A DNA stretch of 64,000 nt. Source: Proteinivorax hydrogeniformans. GTDB taxonomy: Bacteria > Bacillota > Proteinivoracia > Proteinivoracales > Proteinivoracaceae. The position numbers and the translations under genes are program-made. Within the stretch, counting starts at the first letter, position 1. Each line of letters opens with the position of its first letter. The stretch lies in NCBI RefSeq assembly GCF_040515995.1, contig NZ_CP159485.1, forward strand, positions 2,108,001 to 2,172,000, written 5' to 3'. The notes under the pieces are model-generated. The model did no database searches. It was not told the origin of the DNA and worked only from the letters and a program-made list of their open reading frames with translations. Shown one piece after another: positions 16,013-24,661 of this stretch.

Positions 16013-17677
16013 TTATTCTGCAGCTATTTCCTCATAGTACCATTGTTCTGGATAGTATAAATCAATATCCCCAACCTCATAGCCTTCTAAGTTAGCAGGT
16101 ACAGCTATAGTCTGTTTTGTAGCAAATAAGAAGGTGTACGGTAAGTCCTCAGACATAATTTGCTGAAGCTCAGCGTAATGAACTCTACGCTCTTCTGGAT
16201 CTACGGCGTTACGACCTAGCTCGATTAAGCGGTCAACGTCGTCGTTAGCGTAACCAACATCGTTAAACCCTACATCTATCATATCGCTATGGAAGATGTT
16301 ATATGGATCTGGATCTGCACCTAAGTTCCAACCTAATATTACGGCATGGAAGTTACCTACATCAACGTGGTTAGCTAGGAAAGTTTGCCATTCTACAAGC
16401 TCTGGCTCAACCTTAATGCCAACTTCTCTAAGCTGCTCTTGAGCTATAACCTGCATATCCATTCTTGTGCTGTTTTCAGGATGAGTAATCAGCGTGAACT
16501 TAAATTCTTGCCACTGTCCTGGCTCTATTTCTTTTGCTCTGTACTCAAAGTCATCGTGCTCTACCCAGCCTGCTTCTTCTAAAAGCTCGATAGCTCGGTC
16601 GATATTGTACTCAAGCTTTGATACATGCTCCTCTGAATACGCCCATGAAGATCTCGGGAAGTGACTGTGCATCAGGTAGCCTTGACCTTCCAATAGCTCA
16701 TCAATAATCTGCTGACGATTAAGTGCGTGGGTTATCGCTTGGCGAACTTCTACTTGTGTAAAAGGATTAAACTCATCGCCAAAAGCATCTTCTCTATGGT
16801 TATACCATAGCGCTGTATAGCCTAACTGGTCAACTTCTTCAAACTTAAGGGTGCCATCTCCATCTGGACCTTTTTCAGCCATAATATGCTCTCTTTGTGA
16901 TGCTTGAAGGCCGGAGTAGTTTATTTCACCTTGCTCTAGTGCCCTCATCTGTGCGTCGGTATCTTGAACGTCGATAAATAGAATTTCGTTGATAAAAGGA
17001 TACGCATCATCTAGCCAATAATTTTCGTTTCTGTCTAATCTTACATATTCTCCGTCAACCCACTCGCCCCAAACATAAGGTCCTGTACCAATTACTGGAT
17101 GTGTACGGCCTCTGTTTGCAGGATGACCGTCTAACTCTGATACATCTTCTTCAACTTGATCGATGAAGATATGTTTAGGAATTATGTTCCAAGATAAGTG
17201 GTTCATAATCGGACCAAATGGCTCCGAAAGGGTAAACTTAATTTGATAGTCGTCAATTATTTCGATATCTTCGATGTGTCCAAAGTTACCACCTCTGATC
17301 CCTGGATAATCTGGATTCATCATGGTTGTAAATGTAAACTTTACATCATGAGCAGTAAGGCCTTCGCCATCATGAAACTCTACATCGTCTCTAAGCCAAA
17401 AAGTAATCTCTGTGTCATCATCGCTAATTTCCCATTTTGTAGCTACATGTGGAATTAACTCAAATTCATGATCTCTTCTCATCATGCCATCATACAGGTA
17501 TGGTATGATATCGCCCGAAGCTGCCTCGGTATAAAGAATAGGGTTAAAGTTATCAGGTTCCCCTACCATCGATCTTACTATCTGACCTCCTACATCAGGT
17601 CCTGGTGGTGAACACCCGACAGCAAAACCAACAATCATCATTAAACTTAACACCAAAATCATGCTTTTCTTTAACAC
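16013..17677 (-). CDS. Oligopeptide-binding lipoprotein, paralogue 5
   Basis: Family 5 peptide-binding lipoprotein of 554 residues, Cys22 lipobox. The GTG at 17677 is preceded by AAAGGGGGAGATGAA; the longer frame up to 17791 is only the untranslated leader. It shares the 554-residue architecture with paralogues 2-4 but carries many substitutions spread along the sequence. It is the most upstream of the series, so it is not the copy closest to the permease operon. Confidence 0.93.
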   Translation of the reverse strand: MLKKSMILVLSLMMIVGFAVGCSPPGPDVGGQIVRSMVGEPDNFNPILYTEAASGDIIPYLYDGMMRRDHEFELIPHVATKWEISDDDTEITFWLRDDVEFHDGEGLTAHDVKFTFTTMMNPDYPGIRGGNFGHIEDIEIIDDYQIKFTLSEPFGPIMNHLSWNIIPKHIFIDQVEEDVSELDGHPANRGRTHPVIGTGPYVWGEWVDGEYVRLDRNENYWLDDAYPFINEILFIDVQDTDAQMRALEQGEINYSGLQASQREHIMAEKGPDGDGTLKFEEVDQLGYTALWYNHREDAFGDEFNPFTQVEVRQAITHALNRQQIIDELLEGQGYLMHSHFPRSSWAYSEEHVSKLEYNIDRAIELLEEAGWVEHDDFEYRAKEIEPGQWQEFKFTLITHPENSTRMDMQVIAQEQLREVGIKVEPELVEWQTFLANHVDVGNFHAVILGWNLGADPDPYNIFHSDMIDVGFNDVGYANDDVDRLIELGRNAVDPEERRVHYAELQQIMSEDLPYTFLFATKQTIAVPANLEGYEVGDIDLYYPEQWYYEEIAAE

Positions 17678-18044
17678 TTCATCTCCCCCTTTGTTTTTGT
17701 AATACTTTTGTAAATGTACTACCTTGATAACATTGTACTCTAAAAACAAAGAAATACTATTGACATATAATGAAGAATTATGAAAAAACAATGAAATATT
17801 TTACGAAAGTATTAATTACTTGAACTAAATAATAAAACTTTTAAATCTTTAACGTTTATTTTAATAAAGTCAACTGACAAAAAGGGTCAGGGAGATATCT
17901 AGGACAAACAAAAACGGTTCCGATCATCGACTTTTGATGATTTGGGAACCGTTTTAACTGAATAACTTTATACTAGTGTTTGGCCGCGAAACCTATAAAT
18001 AAGCTTATTCTGCCTGGCTGGCCTATGTAGCAACCAGCCTCTTT
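17678..18044. other. Intergenic region between oppA paralogue 5 and the transglycosylase gene
   Basis: It holds the leader of paralogue 5, where CTTTGTTTTT and AAAAACAAAG form distant arms (about 17688-17753). It also holds the transglycosylase terminator (17910-17956) and a second hairpin GGCTGG...CCAGCC followed by T-tract on the plus strand (about 18012-18044). I could not fix the promoter of paralogue 5. Confidence 0.4.
17910..17956 (-). terminator. Terminator after the lytic transglycosylase gene
   Basis: Stem AAAACGGTTCC with its complement around a loop that itself contains ATCATC/GATGAT; U-rich end on the minus strand. Confidence 0.8.
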
Positions 18045-18596
18045 TTAATATATTTCTTTGTACTTTTGATAAGCGATATTTACCTTGTACACATACTCTC
18101 TTGTTTCTGCAAAGGGGATTTCATTAGCTAGTTTTAGGCTGCCATCCCAAACCCCTTCATCTAACCACTTTTTTACGTTACCCCTGCCGGCATTATATGA
18201 AGCAATGGCAACATTCTTATCGTCGTAATTATCAATCAAATGCTTTAAATACCAAGTGCCTAGGGCTATATTAACTTCCGGCTTTAAAATCTCATCTTCA
18301 CTTTTAAGATTAACACCTTTTTGTTCCGCTATCCATTTTGCAGTATCCGGCATTAACTGCATTAAACCAAGGGCGCCACGCCTAGAAACAGCATCTTCTT
18401 GAAACTTACTCTCCACTTTGATAATGGAAAATACTAAATATGGGTCTAGGTCATTTTTATAACTATATTCATAAACTAGATCCTTGTAGTCTGTTGGATA
18501 TAGGTACCTCCAGATGATATTAGTTTGATGCAACGCAAACACTAACGTAAAAAGGATTAAAATAATTGCAACATATACTATAAGGTTTTTTTTCAA
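18045..18596 (-). CDS. Membrane-anchored lytic transglycosylase
   Basis: An SLT-family enzyme that cleaves peptidoglycan between MurNAc and GlcNAc to give 1,6-anhydro ends. The 183 residues comprise an N-terminal membrane anchor (about 5-25) and one SLT domain with catalytic Glu62 (VESKF), GLMQLMP (77-83) and YNAG (134-137). All hallmark residues are present. It follows coaE after 20 bases, suggesting it ends the polA-mutM-ytaF-coaE group. Confidence 0.92.
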   Translation of the reverse strand: MKKNLIVYVAIILILFTLVFALHQTNIIWRYLYPTDYKDLVYEYSYKNDLDPYLVFSIIKVESKFQEDAVSRRGALGLMQLMPDTAKWIAEQKGVNLKSEDEILKPEVNIALGTWYLKHLIDNYDDKNVAIASYNAGRGNVKKWLDEGVWDGSLKLANEIPFAETREYVYKVNIAYQKYKEIY

Positions 18597-18616
18597 TATA
18601 AAGGCCCCCTAACCCT

Positions 18617-19222
18617 CTAGTTTAACTCTCCCACTTTATTTTGCCAAAGGGATAAAATCTGCTCACGAGTTTGTCTTCTACTGCCTGTATTATCAATTAT
18701 TTCATCAGCTACCTTTTTTTTGTCTTCTAGTGGCATTTGTGCCTGTAGCCTGGCCTTTGCTTGTTCTTTAGTAAAATTATCTCTATCCATTAACCTGTTT
18801 ATTTGGGTTTGTTGATCAACCGCCACCAACCATACCTCATCAACAAGATCTACCATGTTAGTCTCAATTAACAGTGGCGCATCCAAAACTATAACTTTAT
18901 ATTTATTTCCTGTTTTAAATTTTAAGATTTTCCCTTCGATTCTCTCTATAGCTCGGGGGTGAACAATATTATTTAAAGTATTTAGTTTTTCATCATCACC
19001 AAAAACGATATTACCTAGTTTTCTTCTATCGATACTACCATCTACTCTTAAAATTTCTTCGCCAAACCTTTTTACAAGTTCTTCCCAAGCTGGCGTATTA
19101 GGCTTAGTAACAGCTTTAGCTTCTATATCTGCATCAATTATTTTCGCTCCCATTCTCTTAAGCAACTTTGATATAGTACTTTTTCCGCTAGCTATACCTC
19201 CAGTCAGTCCTATAATTAACAC
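18617..19222 (-). CDS. coaE: Dephospho-CoA kinase
   Basis: Last step of coenzyme A synthesis: phosphorylates the 3' hydroxyl of dephospho-CoA. The 201-residue protein shows the P-loop GGIASGKST (8-16), the DADIEAKAVT region, and the LDAPLLIE motif. Length and motifs are normal. It follows ytaF and mutM as in Bacillus. Confidence 0.96.
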   Translation of the reverse strand: MLIIGLTGGIASGKSTISKLLKRMGAKIIDADIEAKAVTKPNTPAWEELVKRFGEEILRVDGSIDRRKLGNIVFGDDEKLNTLNNIVHPRAIERIEGKILKFKTGNKYKVIVLDAPLLIETNMVDLVDEVWLVAVDQQTQINRLMDRDNFTKEQAKARLQAQMPLEDKKKVADEIIDNTGSRRQTREQILSLWQNKVGELN

Positions 19223-19279
19223 ACTATTCCCTCCTAATACTATTTATGAATAATAATATAAAATATTTTCCTACATATT

Positions 19280-19318
19280 ATAAAACAGCTAAGCTAAAAG
19301 CTTAACTGTTTTATATTA
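19280..19318 (-). terminator. Terminator after ytaF
   Basis: AAAACAG(C)TAAGCT...AGCTTA(A)CTGTTTT hairpin in the gap between ytaF and coaE. U-rich on both sides. It may reduce rather than stop readthrough into coaE. Confidence 0.75.
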
Positions 19319-19936
19319 TAACAGATTAATGGTGCCAAGGGTAAAAAATATTATCCCCGGTAACAATATCAGAATACCTTGCCACTGAAGATTAGAAAAA
19401 ATTGCTCCAAGGTAAAGTCCACAGGTTAACATTATACCTTTAAAAACAACTACTGTTGCAGCCATAATTTCGGGGCTAGCTCCTGAAAGGGCTGCACCAA
19501 AACCTGCCCCAAACGCGTCCATCGCTAATGCAACACCTAGCAAAACACCTTCATAGTGACTTATAGTACCTGATTTGTCAATGTCAGCAGCCATTGGTTG
19601 TTTTAATATATCTAAAATACTTTGATACCACTTTTTGCTTTCTATCCCATTTTGTTTCGCTTTAGATAATAGAGTTTTTATACCATTTGTAAACAGAAAT
19701 ATTCCCATCAACATCAAAATACCAGCGCCGATAGTTTCTGCAACTGTTGGTGTGAGAAAGTAGGAAAAAAGCCTCCCACCTAGTAAACTGGCGTATATCG
19801 CAAACCCAGATGCGACTGAAACTAAAACAATAGTCAACCAGCTCATCCTAACCCGATTAATTCCGTAAGCAACACCAGCCCCTAAGCCATCTATGCTAAC
19901 AGCCATACCTATTAAAAGCATCGCCCAAACTTCCAT
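19316..19936 (-). CDS. ytaF: YtaF-like sporulation membrane protein (MntP fold)
   Basis: A 206-residue protein with six predicted membrane helices in two homologous halves. Each half has an acidic motif in a membrane helix (SIDGLGAGVAYG near 15-26 and AMDAFGAGFGAAL near 136-148), as in MntP/LysE-fold transporters. Its place between mutM and coaE is the same as in Bacillus. Transport of a divalent cation is suggested by the family but not shown. Confidence 0.85.
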   Translation of the reverse strand: MEVWAMLLIGMAVSIDGLGAGVAYGINRVRMSWLTIVLVSVASGFAIYASLLGGRLFSYFLTPTVAETIGAGILMLMGIFLFTNGIKTLLSKAKQNGIESKKWYQSILDILKQPMAADIDKSGTISHYEGVLLGVALAMDAFGAGFGAALSGASPEIMAATVVVFKGIMLTCGLYLGAIFSNLQWQGILILLPGIIFFTLGTINLL

Positions 19937-19997
19937 ATAATCACCTCTTACTTTTAGGGGTGTAATACTATATGGAGTTTAGGCGATTTCTGTGATT

Positions 19998-20813
19998 CTA
20001 CCTTTGGCAATTTGGGCAAAAGACCGATGTCCTACCACCAATCTTTTCGTGAAGCAATTCATTGTGGCAACTTAAACACAGTTGACCTTTTCTTCCGTAT
20101 ACAAATAGACACTCTTGAAACTTTCCACTTTCACCTTTGGAGTTTCGATAATCTCTAAAGGTTGTGCCTCCGTACTCAATTGCATTTTCTAACACTAGTT
20201 TAATTTTATCTACTAATAAAGAAGCTTCATCTTTAGTCAAACTCTTGCCTTGCCTTTGAGGGTTTATCCCCGCTAAAAAAAGACATTCATCTGCATAAAT
20301 ATTACCTAGCCCTGCTATTTTGGTCTGGTCTAAGATAATTGTCTTAATCGCTCTACTTGAGGCTAATTTGCTTAATAAATACTCCTTGTTAAAATCCTGG
20401 CTTAAAGGCTCTGGGCCTAAGTTAAAATACCCCTTTTCTTTAAACATTTCGTCTTGGTGCAAAAGAGACATGGTTCCAAACTTTCTAACATCGTTAAAAT
20501 TAAGCTTTAAACCATCGTTAAATACAAATCTAACCCTTGTGTATTTTGAAATTACATCTTCTTTTGCAACTAACCTCCCCGTCATTCGCAGGTGGGTTAT
20601 AAGCTTATACTCACCATCTAACTGAAATACTATATATTTCCCCCTCCTAAACACATCCAAAACTTTTTTGCCCTTTAAGATATTTTCAAACTCGCTTTTT
20701 GTGTTAGGGTTTTTAACAGTGTTATCGTTATATACTTCAACATCTTCAATAAATCTATCTTTTAAAATTTGAAGCCCATCTACTACAGTCTGCACTTCCG
20801 GTAACTCTGGCAT
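19998..20813 (-). CDS. mutM: Formamidopyrimidine-DNA glycosylase
   Basis: Base excision repair enzyme removing 8-oxoguanine and FapyG, with beta/delta lyase activity. The catalytic N-terminus MPELPEV is intact (Pro2, Glu3), Lys59 lies in RRGKY, and the C-terminal zinc finger has Cys246, 249, 266 and 269 with Arg261. The length of 271 is normal. It is 17 bases downstream of polA, so both repair genes are probably co-transcribed. Confidence 0.97.
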   Translation of the reverse strand: MPELPEVQTVVDGLQILKDRFIEDVEVYNDNTVKNPNTKSEFENILKGKKVLDVFRRGKYIVFQLDGEYKLITHLRMTGRLVAKEDVISKYTRVRFVFNDGLKLNFNDVRKFGTMSLLHQDEMFKEKGYFNLGPEPLSQDFNKEYLLSKLASSRAIKTIILDQTKIAGLGNIYADECLFLAGINPQRQGKSLTKDEASLLVDKIKLVLENAIEYGGTTFRDYRNSKGESGKFQECLFVYGRKGQLCLSCHNELLHEKIGGRTSVFCPNCQR

Positions 20814-20830
20814 CTACCATTCTCCTTTTC

Positions 20831-23332
20831 TTACTCCATGTTGTACCAATTATTACCTTTATTGACGTCAACTGTTAACGCTACATCTAATTCAATTGTT
20901 TGTTCCATTAATGTCCTAATTTTTGGTATAACTTGGTCAGCTTTGCTTTTATCTATTTCAAATACCAAATCATCATGAACCTGAAGTAGCATATCACAGG
21001 CAAGGTTAGCTTTATGGATATCCACCATAGCTTTTTTGATTATATCTGCTGCTGTCCCTTGTATAGGAGTGTTTACTGCCGTCCTTTCGGCAAAACTTCT
21101 ACGATGAAAGGAGCGACTGTTAATCTCAGGGATATATCGCCTTCTATTAAATAATGTAGTTACATATCCTTTCTCCTTTGCCTTTTCCACCGTTTCTTCA
21201 ATAAAGCTCTTTACGCCGACATACCTTTCAAAATACCTATCAATAAACTCCTTAGCTTGCTTTCGGCTGATACCTAAGTTTTGGGACAACCCGTAATCAC
21301 TTATACCATATACTATACCAAAGTTTACAGCCTTTGCATTTCTTCTTTGCTCATAAGTGACGTTGTCTAAGTCAACCCCAAAAACCTCCGCAGCAGTTCT
21401 GCTATGGATATCTTGATCTTTTTTAAAGCCATCTATCATGACTGGATCTTGAGACATATGCGCCATTATTCTTAGCTCTATCTGTGAATAGTCCAAAGAA
21501 ACTAAAATATTATCTTTTTGATGGGGTACAAATATTTTTCTTACCTTTCTACCTTCCTCCACTCGGATAGGTATATTCTGAAGGTTAGGTTCAGTACTAC
21601 TTAATCTGCCAGTAGCTGTTATAGTCTGGTTAAAGTGGGTGTGAATTTTCCCGTCACTTTTGCCTATTAACCCTTCCATTCCTTCTAGATAAGTTGATTT
21701 TATCTTAGCCACCATACGATATTCTAGCAAATGCTCTATAATAGGATGCTCGGTGCGAAGCTTTTCCAGTACCGATACATCTGTAGAGTATCCTGTCTTT
21801 GTTTTCTTTATAACCGGTAGGTTCAACTCTTCAAAAAGAATTTTCCCCAATTGTTTTGGTGAGTTTATGTTAAACTTTTCGTCGGTATAAGAGTAAATTT
21901 TCTCCTCCAAATCAGCAAGCCTTTTTGAAAACTCATTCTTTAGTTCAGCTAAATGTTCTTTATCTATGTTTACTCCTTTTTTTTCCATAGTATATAAAAC
22001 TTCCGTAAGAGGAAGTTCTAACTCTAAATAAAGTTTCCAAAGATTTTTCTCCTCTAGCTCTTTTTTAAGGCTTTGAGCTATGTTAAAAAGGGCATAGCTA
22101 TAGTTTTGAGGTAAGTCATCACAGACGGCAGTGTTTCCAGAATAGTTTGTGGACAAAAACTCCATTGTATATTCTTTTTGTTCTGGTTTTAAAAGATATG
22201 CTGCTATGACCGTACAAAAATTTAACCCCTTTGGCTCGCAGCCTAAGTCCCTTGCTTTGTGTAAAGCACTCTTTTTGTCGTAACATATTTTATCTATGCT
22301 TTCATCACATAAAAACTGCTTTATCTGCTTTTCATCTTCCAGCTTATAAACCTCTTCACCATCGCAAACATAGATAATACTATCAGTCCACCAAAAAGCG
22401 ACCTTTTTATCTTGTAAATCTTTAGCGCTAGTATTACCTTTTACCTCTAACTCCTTTACTTGCTGCTGAGGCGTCTCGATATTTAGCCTAGGTAATAATG
22501 AGTTAAATTCTAACTCCATAAACATATCCCTTAACTTTACATCGAAAGTTCCTATGTTTAAGTCGTTAAATTTAAAGTCAATTGGTACTTCTTTGTAAAT
22601 TGTGGCTAGCTCTTTGCTGATAAAAGCTATATCTTTATTAGCCTTTAGTTTTTCACGCATCTTAGGCCCGCCGCACTCTTCTACATTTTCGTAAACACCT
22701 TCGATATCTTTATACTTTTTGATAAACTTTAGCGCCGTTTTTTCACCAACTCCTGGCACGCCAGGAATGTTATCGGAAGAATCGCCCATCAAGCCTTTTA
22801 TATCAATGAACTGTGTGGGGCTTATGCCATAAACTTCAACAAACTTTTCCACATTGTACCTTTCTGTGTTGCTAATCCCTTTTCTTGTCAACATTACTTC
22901 TACAGATTCATCCACTAATTGTAAAATATCCTTGTCTCCAGTAACCACCGTAGTTTTAAGTTTTTGCTCTTTAGCTTGTTCACAAACGGTACCTATTATA
23001 TCGTCTGCTTCATAGTTCTCCGCTTCATAAAACTTTATATTCATAAGCTCTAGCATTTCTTTAACTGTTTTAAACTGTTCTCTGAGCTCATCTGGTGTGC
23101 TAGGACGATGTCCCTTATACTCCTTGTATGTATCATGCCGAAAGGTTTTTTTACCTTTGTCAAATGCCACTAACATATAATCTGGTTTTTCATCTTCTAA
23201 AACTTTAAGTAGCATGGTGGTAAATCCAAATACCCCATTAGTGTAGCGACCGCCTTCAGTTTGTAAAAGAGGTAGCGCAAAAAAAGCACGATAAATCAAA
23301 CTGTTGCCATCAATTACAATCAATTTCTTCAT
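20831..23332 (-). CDS. polA: DNA polymerase I (no proofreading residues)
   Basis: Fills gaps and removes RNA primers during replication and repair. The 833 residues carry an intact 5'-3' exonuclease (VIDGNSLIYRAFFA at the start, EADDIIGT, VTGDKDILQLV). The middle domain lacks the DxE metal ligands (FWWTDSIIY), and the C-terminal polymerase has motif A SLDYSQIELRI, motif B RRNAKAVNFGIVYG and motif C VHDDLVFE. Loss of 3'-5' exonuclease residues is common in Firmicutes Pol I. The start ATG is unambiguous. Confidence 0.97.
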   Translation of the reverse strand: MKKLIVIDGNSLIYRAFFALPLLQTEGGRYTNGVFGFTTMLLKVLEDEKPDYMLVAFDKGKKTFRHDTYKEYKGHRPSTPDELREQFKTVKEMLELMNIKFYEAENYEADDIIGTVCEQAKEQKLKTTVVTGDKDILQLVDESVEVMLTRKGISNTERYNVEKFVEVYGISPTQFIDIKGLMGDSSDNIPGVPGVGEKTALKFIKKYKDIEGVYENVEECGGPKMREKLKANKDIAFISKELATIYKEVPIDFKFNDLNIGTFDVKLRDMFMELEFNSLLPRLNIETPQQQVKELEVKGNTSAKDLQDKKVAFWWTDSIIYVCDGEEVYKLEDEKQIKQFLCDESIDKICYDKKSALHKARDLGCEPKGLNFCTVIAAYLLKPEQKEYTMEFLSTNYSGNTAVCDDLPQNYSYALFNIAQSLKKELEEKNLWKLYLELELPLTEVLYTMEKKGVNIDKEHLAELKNEFSKRLADLEEKIYSYTDEKFNINSPKQLGKILFEELNLPVIKKTKTGYSTDVSVLEKLRTEHPIIEHLLEYRMVAKIKSTYLEGMEGLIGKSDGKIHTHFNQTITATGRLSSTEPNLQNIPIRVEEGRKVRKIFVPHQKDNILVSLDYSQIELRIMAHMSQDPVMIDGFKKDQDIHSRTAAEVFGVDLDNVTYEQRRNAKAVNFGIVYGISDYGLSQNLGISRKQAKEFIDRYFERYVGVKSFIEETVEKAKEKGYVTTLFNRRRYIPEINSRSFHRRSFAERTAVNTPIQGTAADIIKKAMVDIHKANLACDMLLQVHDDLVFEIDKSKADQVIPKIRTLMEQTIELDVALTVDVNKGNNWYNME

Positions 23333-23463
23333 AAATTAAACAACTCCTTATTTACTATACACCTATATTATTCTCCATTTTTATAATAATTTCCTTTGAA
23401 ATCTTAAAATGCACTTTAACTATATCATTTACCACTATGGCAATTATAAGCCCGTAACTTAAG

Positions 23464-23518
23464 CAAAATCCCAGCTGCTCGGCGATTTTTTTACGCAGCA
23501 GTTTCTGGGATTATTTTA
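23464..23518 (-). terminator. Terminator of the sigma/anti-sigma operon
   Basis: Stem AATCCCAG plus CTGCTG paired with CAGCAG plus CTGGGATT; located between the anti-sigma gene and polA. Confidence 0.75.
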
Positions 23519-23530
23519 ATAGATATAATA

Positions 23531-24064
23531 TCAACTTTTTTTGTTCTTCAAATAATTCCACCCAAAGGGAACTAACAGCATGACCGCTATAGCAATATAT
23601 ACTATTCTGTCCACTATTAGATCTATCAGGTTTTGAGTATCTTCCAAACTAGGCTCCTCTTCTTGTGGTATATCCATTATCTGAAATTCTTCGGCCTGTG
23701 GTTGCTCTGGTACTTCTGCCCCTAGTTGGCCTAAAATATCGGCGCTTATAAAAAGTAGCAATAATACAGCAGCAATTGCACTAGCTTTGTACGCTATAAC
23801 TAAAGGACGTTTTTGTTTGCTTTTATTCTTGTCCTTAATTAGTTGTTGGCTTTTAGCTTGTTTCAAAAAATCATCCCTCAACCCTTCAGGCATTTTTGGA
23901 CCATTACTATTGGCTAACGAACCTTTATATGTTAATGCAAAATCATATTCCGCCTTACAGCTTGCACAGCTTTCGATATGATGTAAAACTAGCTTTTTTT
24001 CTTCTTTACTCAGTGGGGAATCGTAACTTTTATCTATAATTTTTTGTAGCTCATTGCATTTCAT
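23531..24064 (-). CDS. Zinc-finger anti-sigma factor, membrane-bound
   Basis: Likely inhibitor of the adjacent ECF sigma factor. The 177-residue protein starts with a zf-HC2/ZAS domain: His29, Cys33 and Cys36 form the HxxxCxxC signature, with Cys3 as a possible fourth ligand. A membrane helix lies near 92-110 and a second near the C-terminus (about 150-170), with a glutamate/proline-rich segment between them. I set the start at ATG 24064, behind GGGCGGTG; GTG 24073 lies inside that signal. It begins about 40 bases after the sigma gene. Confidence 0.85.
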   Translation of the reverse strand: MKCNELQKIIDKSYDSPLSKEEKKLVLHHIESCASCKAEYDFALTYKGSLANSNGPKMPEGLRDDFLKQAKSQQLIKDKNKSKQKRPLVIAYKASAIAAVLLLLFISADILGQLGAEVPEQPQAEEFQIMDIPQEEEPSLEDTQNLIDLIVDRIVYIAIAVMLLVPFGWNYLKNKKS

Positions 24065-24103
24065 AATTTTCACCGCCCTTACTGTTTAGACGAATTTCTT
24101 TTG

Positions 24104-24661
24104 TCATTGTTCCAAGCTCAAGTACAATTTTGCTAGCTTTCTTCTGGCCCTGTAAAGAGAAGATTTAACTGAACCTTCGGGGATATCTAGATGCTTCCCT
24201 ATTTGTTCATATGTCAGCCCTCTAAATTCCTTTAATATAATAATATTTCTATACTTATCCTCTAGTTTTTCTAAGGCCTTAAAAAGGTTTAAGTACTTCT
24301 CCTTATTTTCCATTATCCCATGAGGGTCATTAGCTTTTCTAGGAACTTCTTCTGTACTGGTAGAAGAATTTTTTAAAGCCTCGCTATGTTTTTGGTTAGT
24401 TTTTAAAAAGTCTAGGCAATGATTGTATGCCAAGCGGTATATCCAGGTCCCAAGCTTACTTTCACCTTTGAACTTGTGGATCTTTTGTAGCACCTTTATC
24501 AGGATTTCTTGGGTAAGGTCCTTGGCGTCATGTTCGTTTTTGGTAAATTTATAAGCAAGGGCATAAATGTTTTGTCCGTAGTGCTCTAGTAGCTTGTCAG
24601 CGGCCCATTCTTCTTTATTTTTTAACCCTTTTATTATTTGCTTTTCTAGTAGTTTTTCCAC
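24104..24661 (-). CDS. ECF RNA polymerase sigma factor
   Basis: A sigma-70 family, extracytoplasmic-function regulator of 185 residues. Region 2 is at about 25-95 (AYKFTKNEHDAKDLTQEILIKV, GTWIYRLAYN) and region 4 at about 125-180 (ILKEFRGLTYEQIGKHLDIPEGSVKS). The GTG start at 24661 follows GGAGGAAAAGTTAC and lies inside the 3' end of dinB. That coupling ties its expression to dinB transcription. The neighbouring zinc-finger protein is its probable anti-sigma factor. The stimulus is unknown. Confidence 0.92.
   Translation of the reverse strand: MEKLLEKQIIKGLKNKEEWAADKLLEHYGQNIYALAYKFTKNEHDAKDLTQEILIKVLQKIHKFKGESKLGTWIYRLAYNHCLDFLKTNQKHSEALKNSSTSTEEVPRKANDPHGIMENKEKYLNLFKALEKLEDKYRNIIILKEFRGLTYEQIGKHLDIPEGSVKSSLYRARRKLAKLYLSLEQ

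Noticed and set aside
17688-17753. Distant inverted repeat CTTTGTTTTT/AAAAACAAAG as an operator of oppA paralogue 5
   Set aside because: Arms are A/T homopolymer-rich and about 45 bases apart, so chance occurrence is likely; not listed as a separate site.
9669-17800. A CRISPR-like array in the oppA region because of repeated segments
   Set aside because: The repeats are 1.6-kb paralogous genes and their control regions, not short regularly spaced repeats. No CRISPR array or cas gene was seen anywhere in the window.
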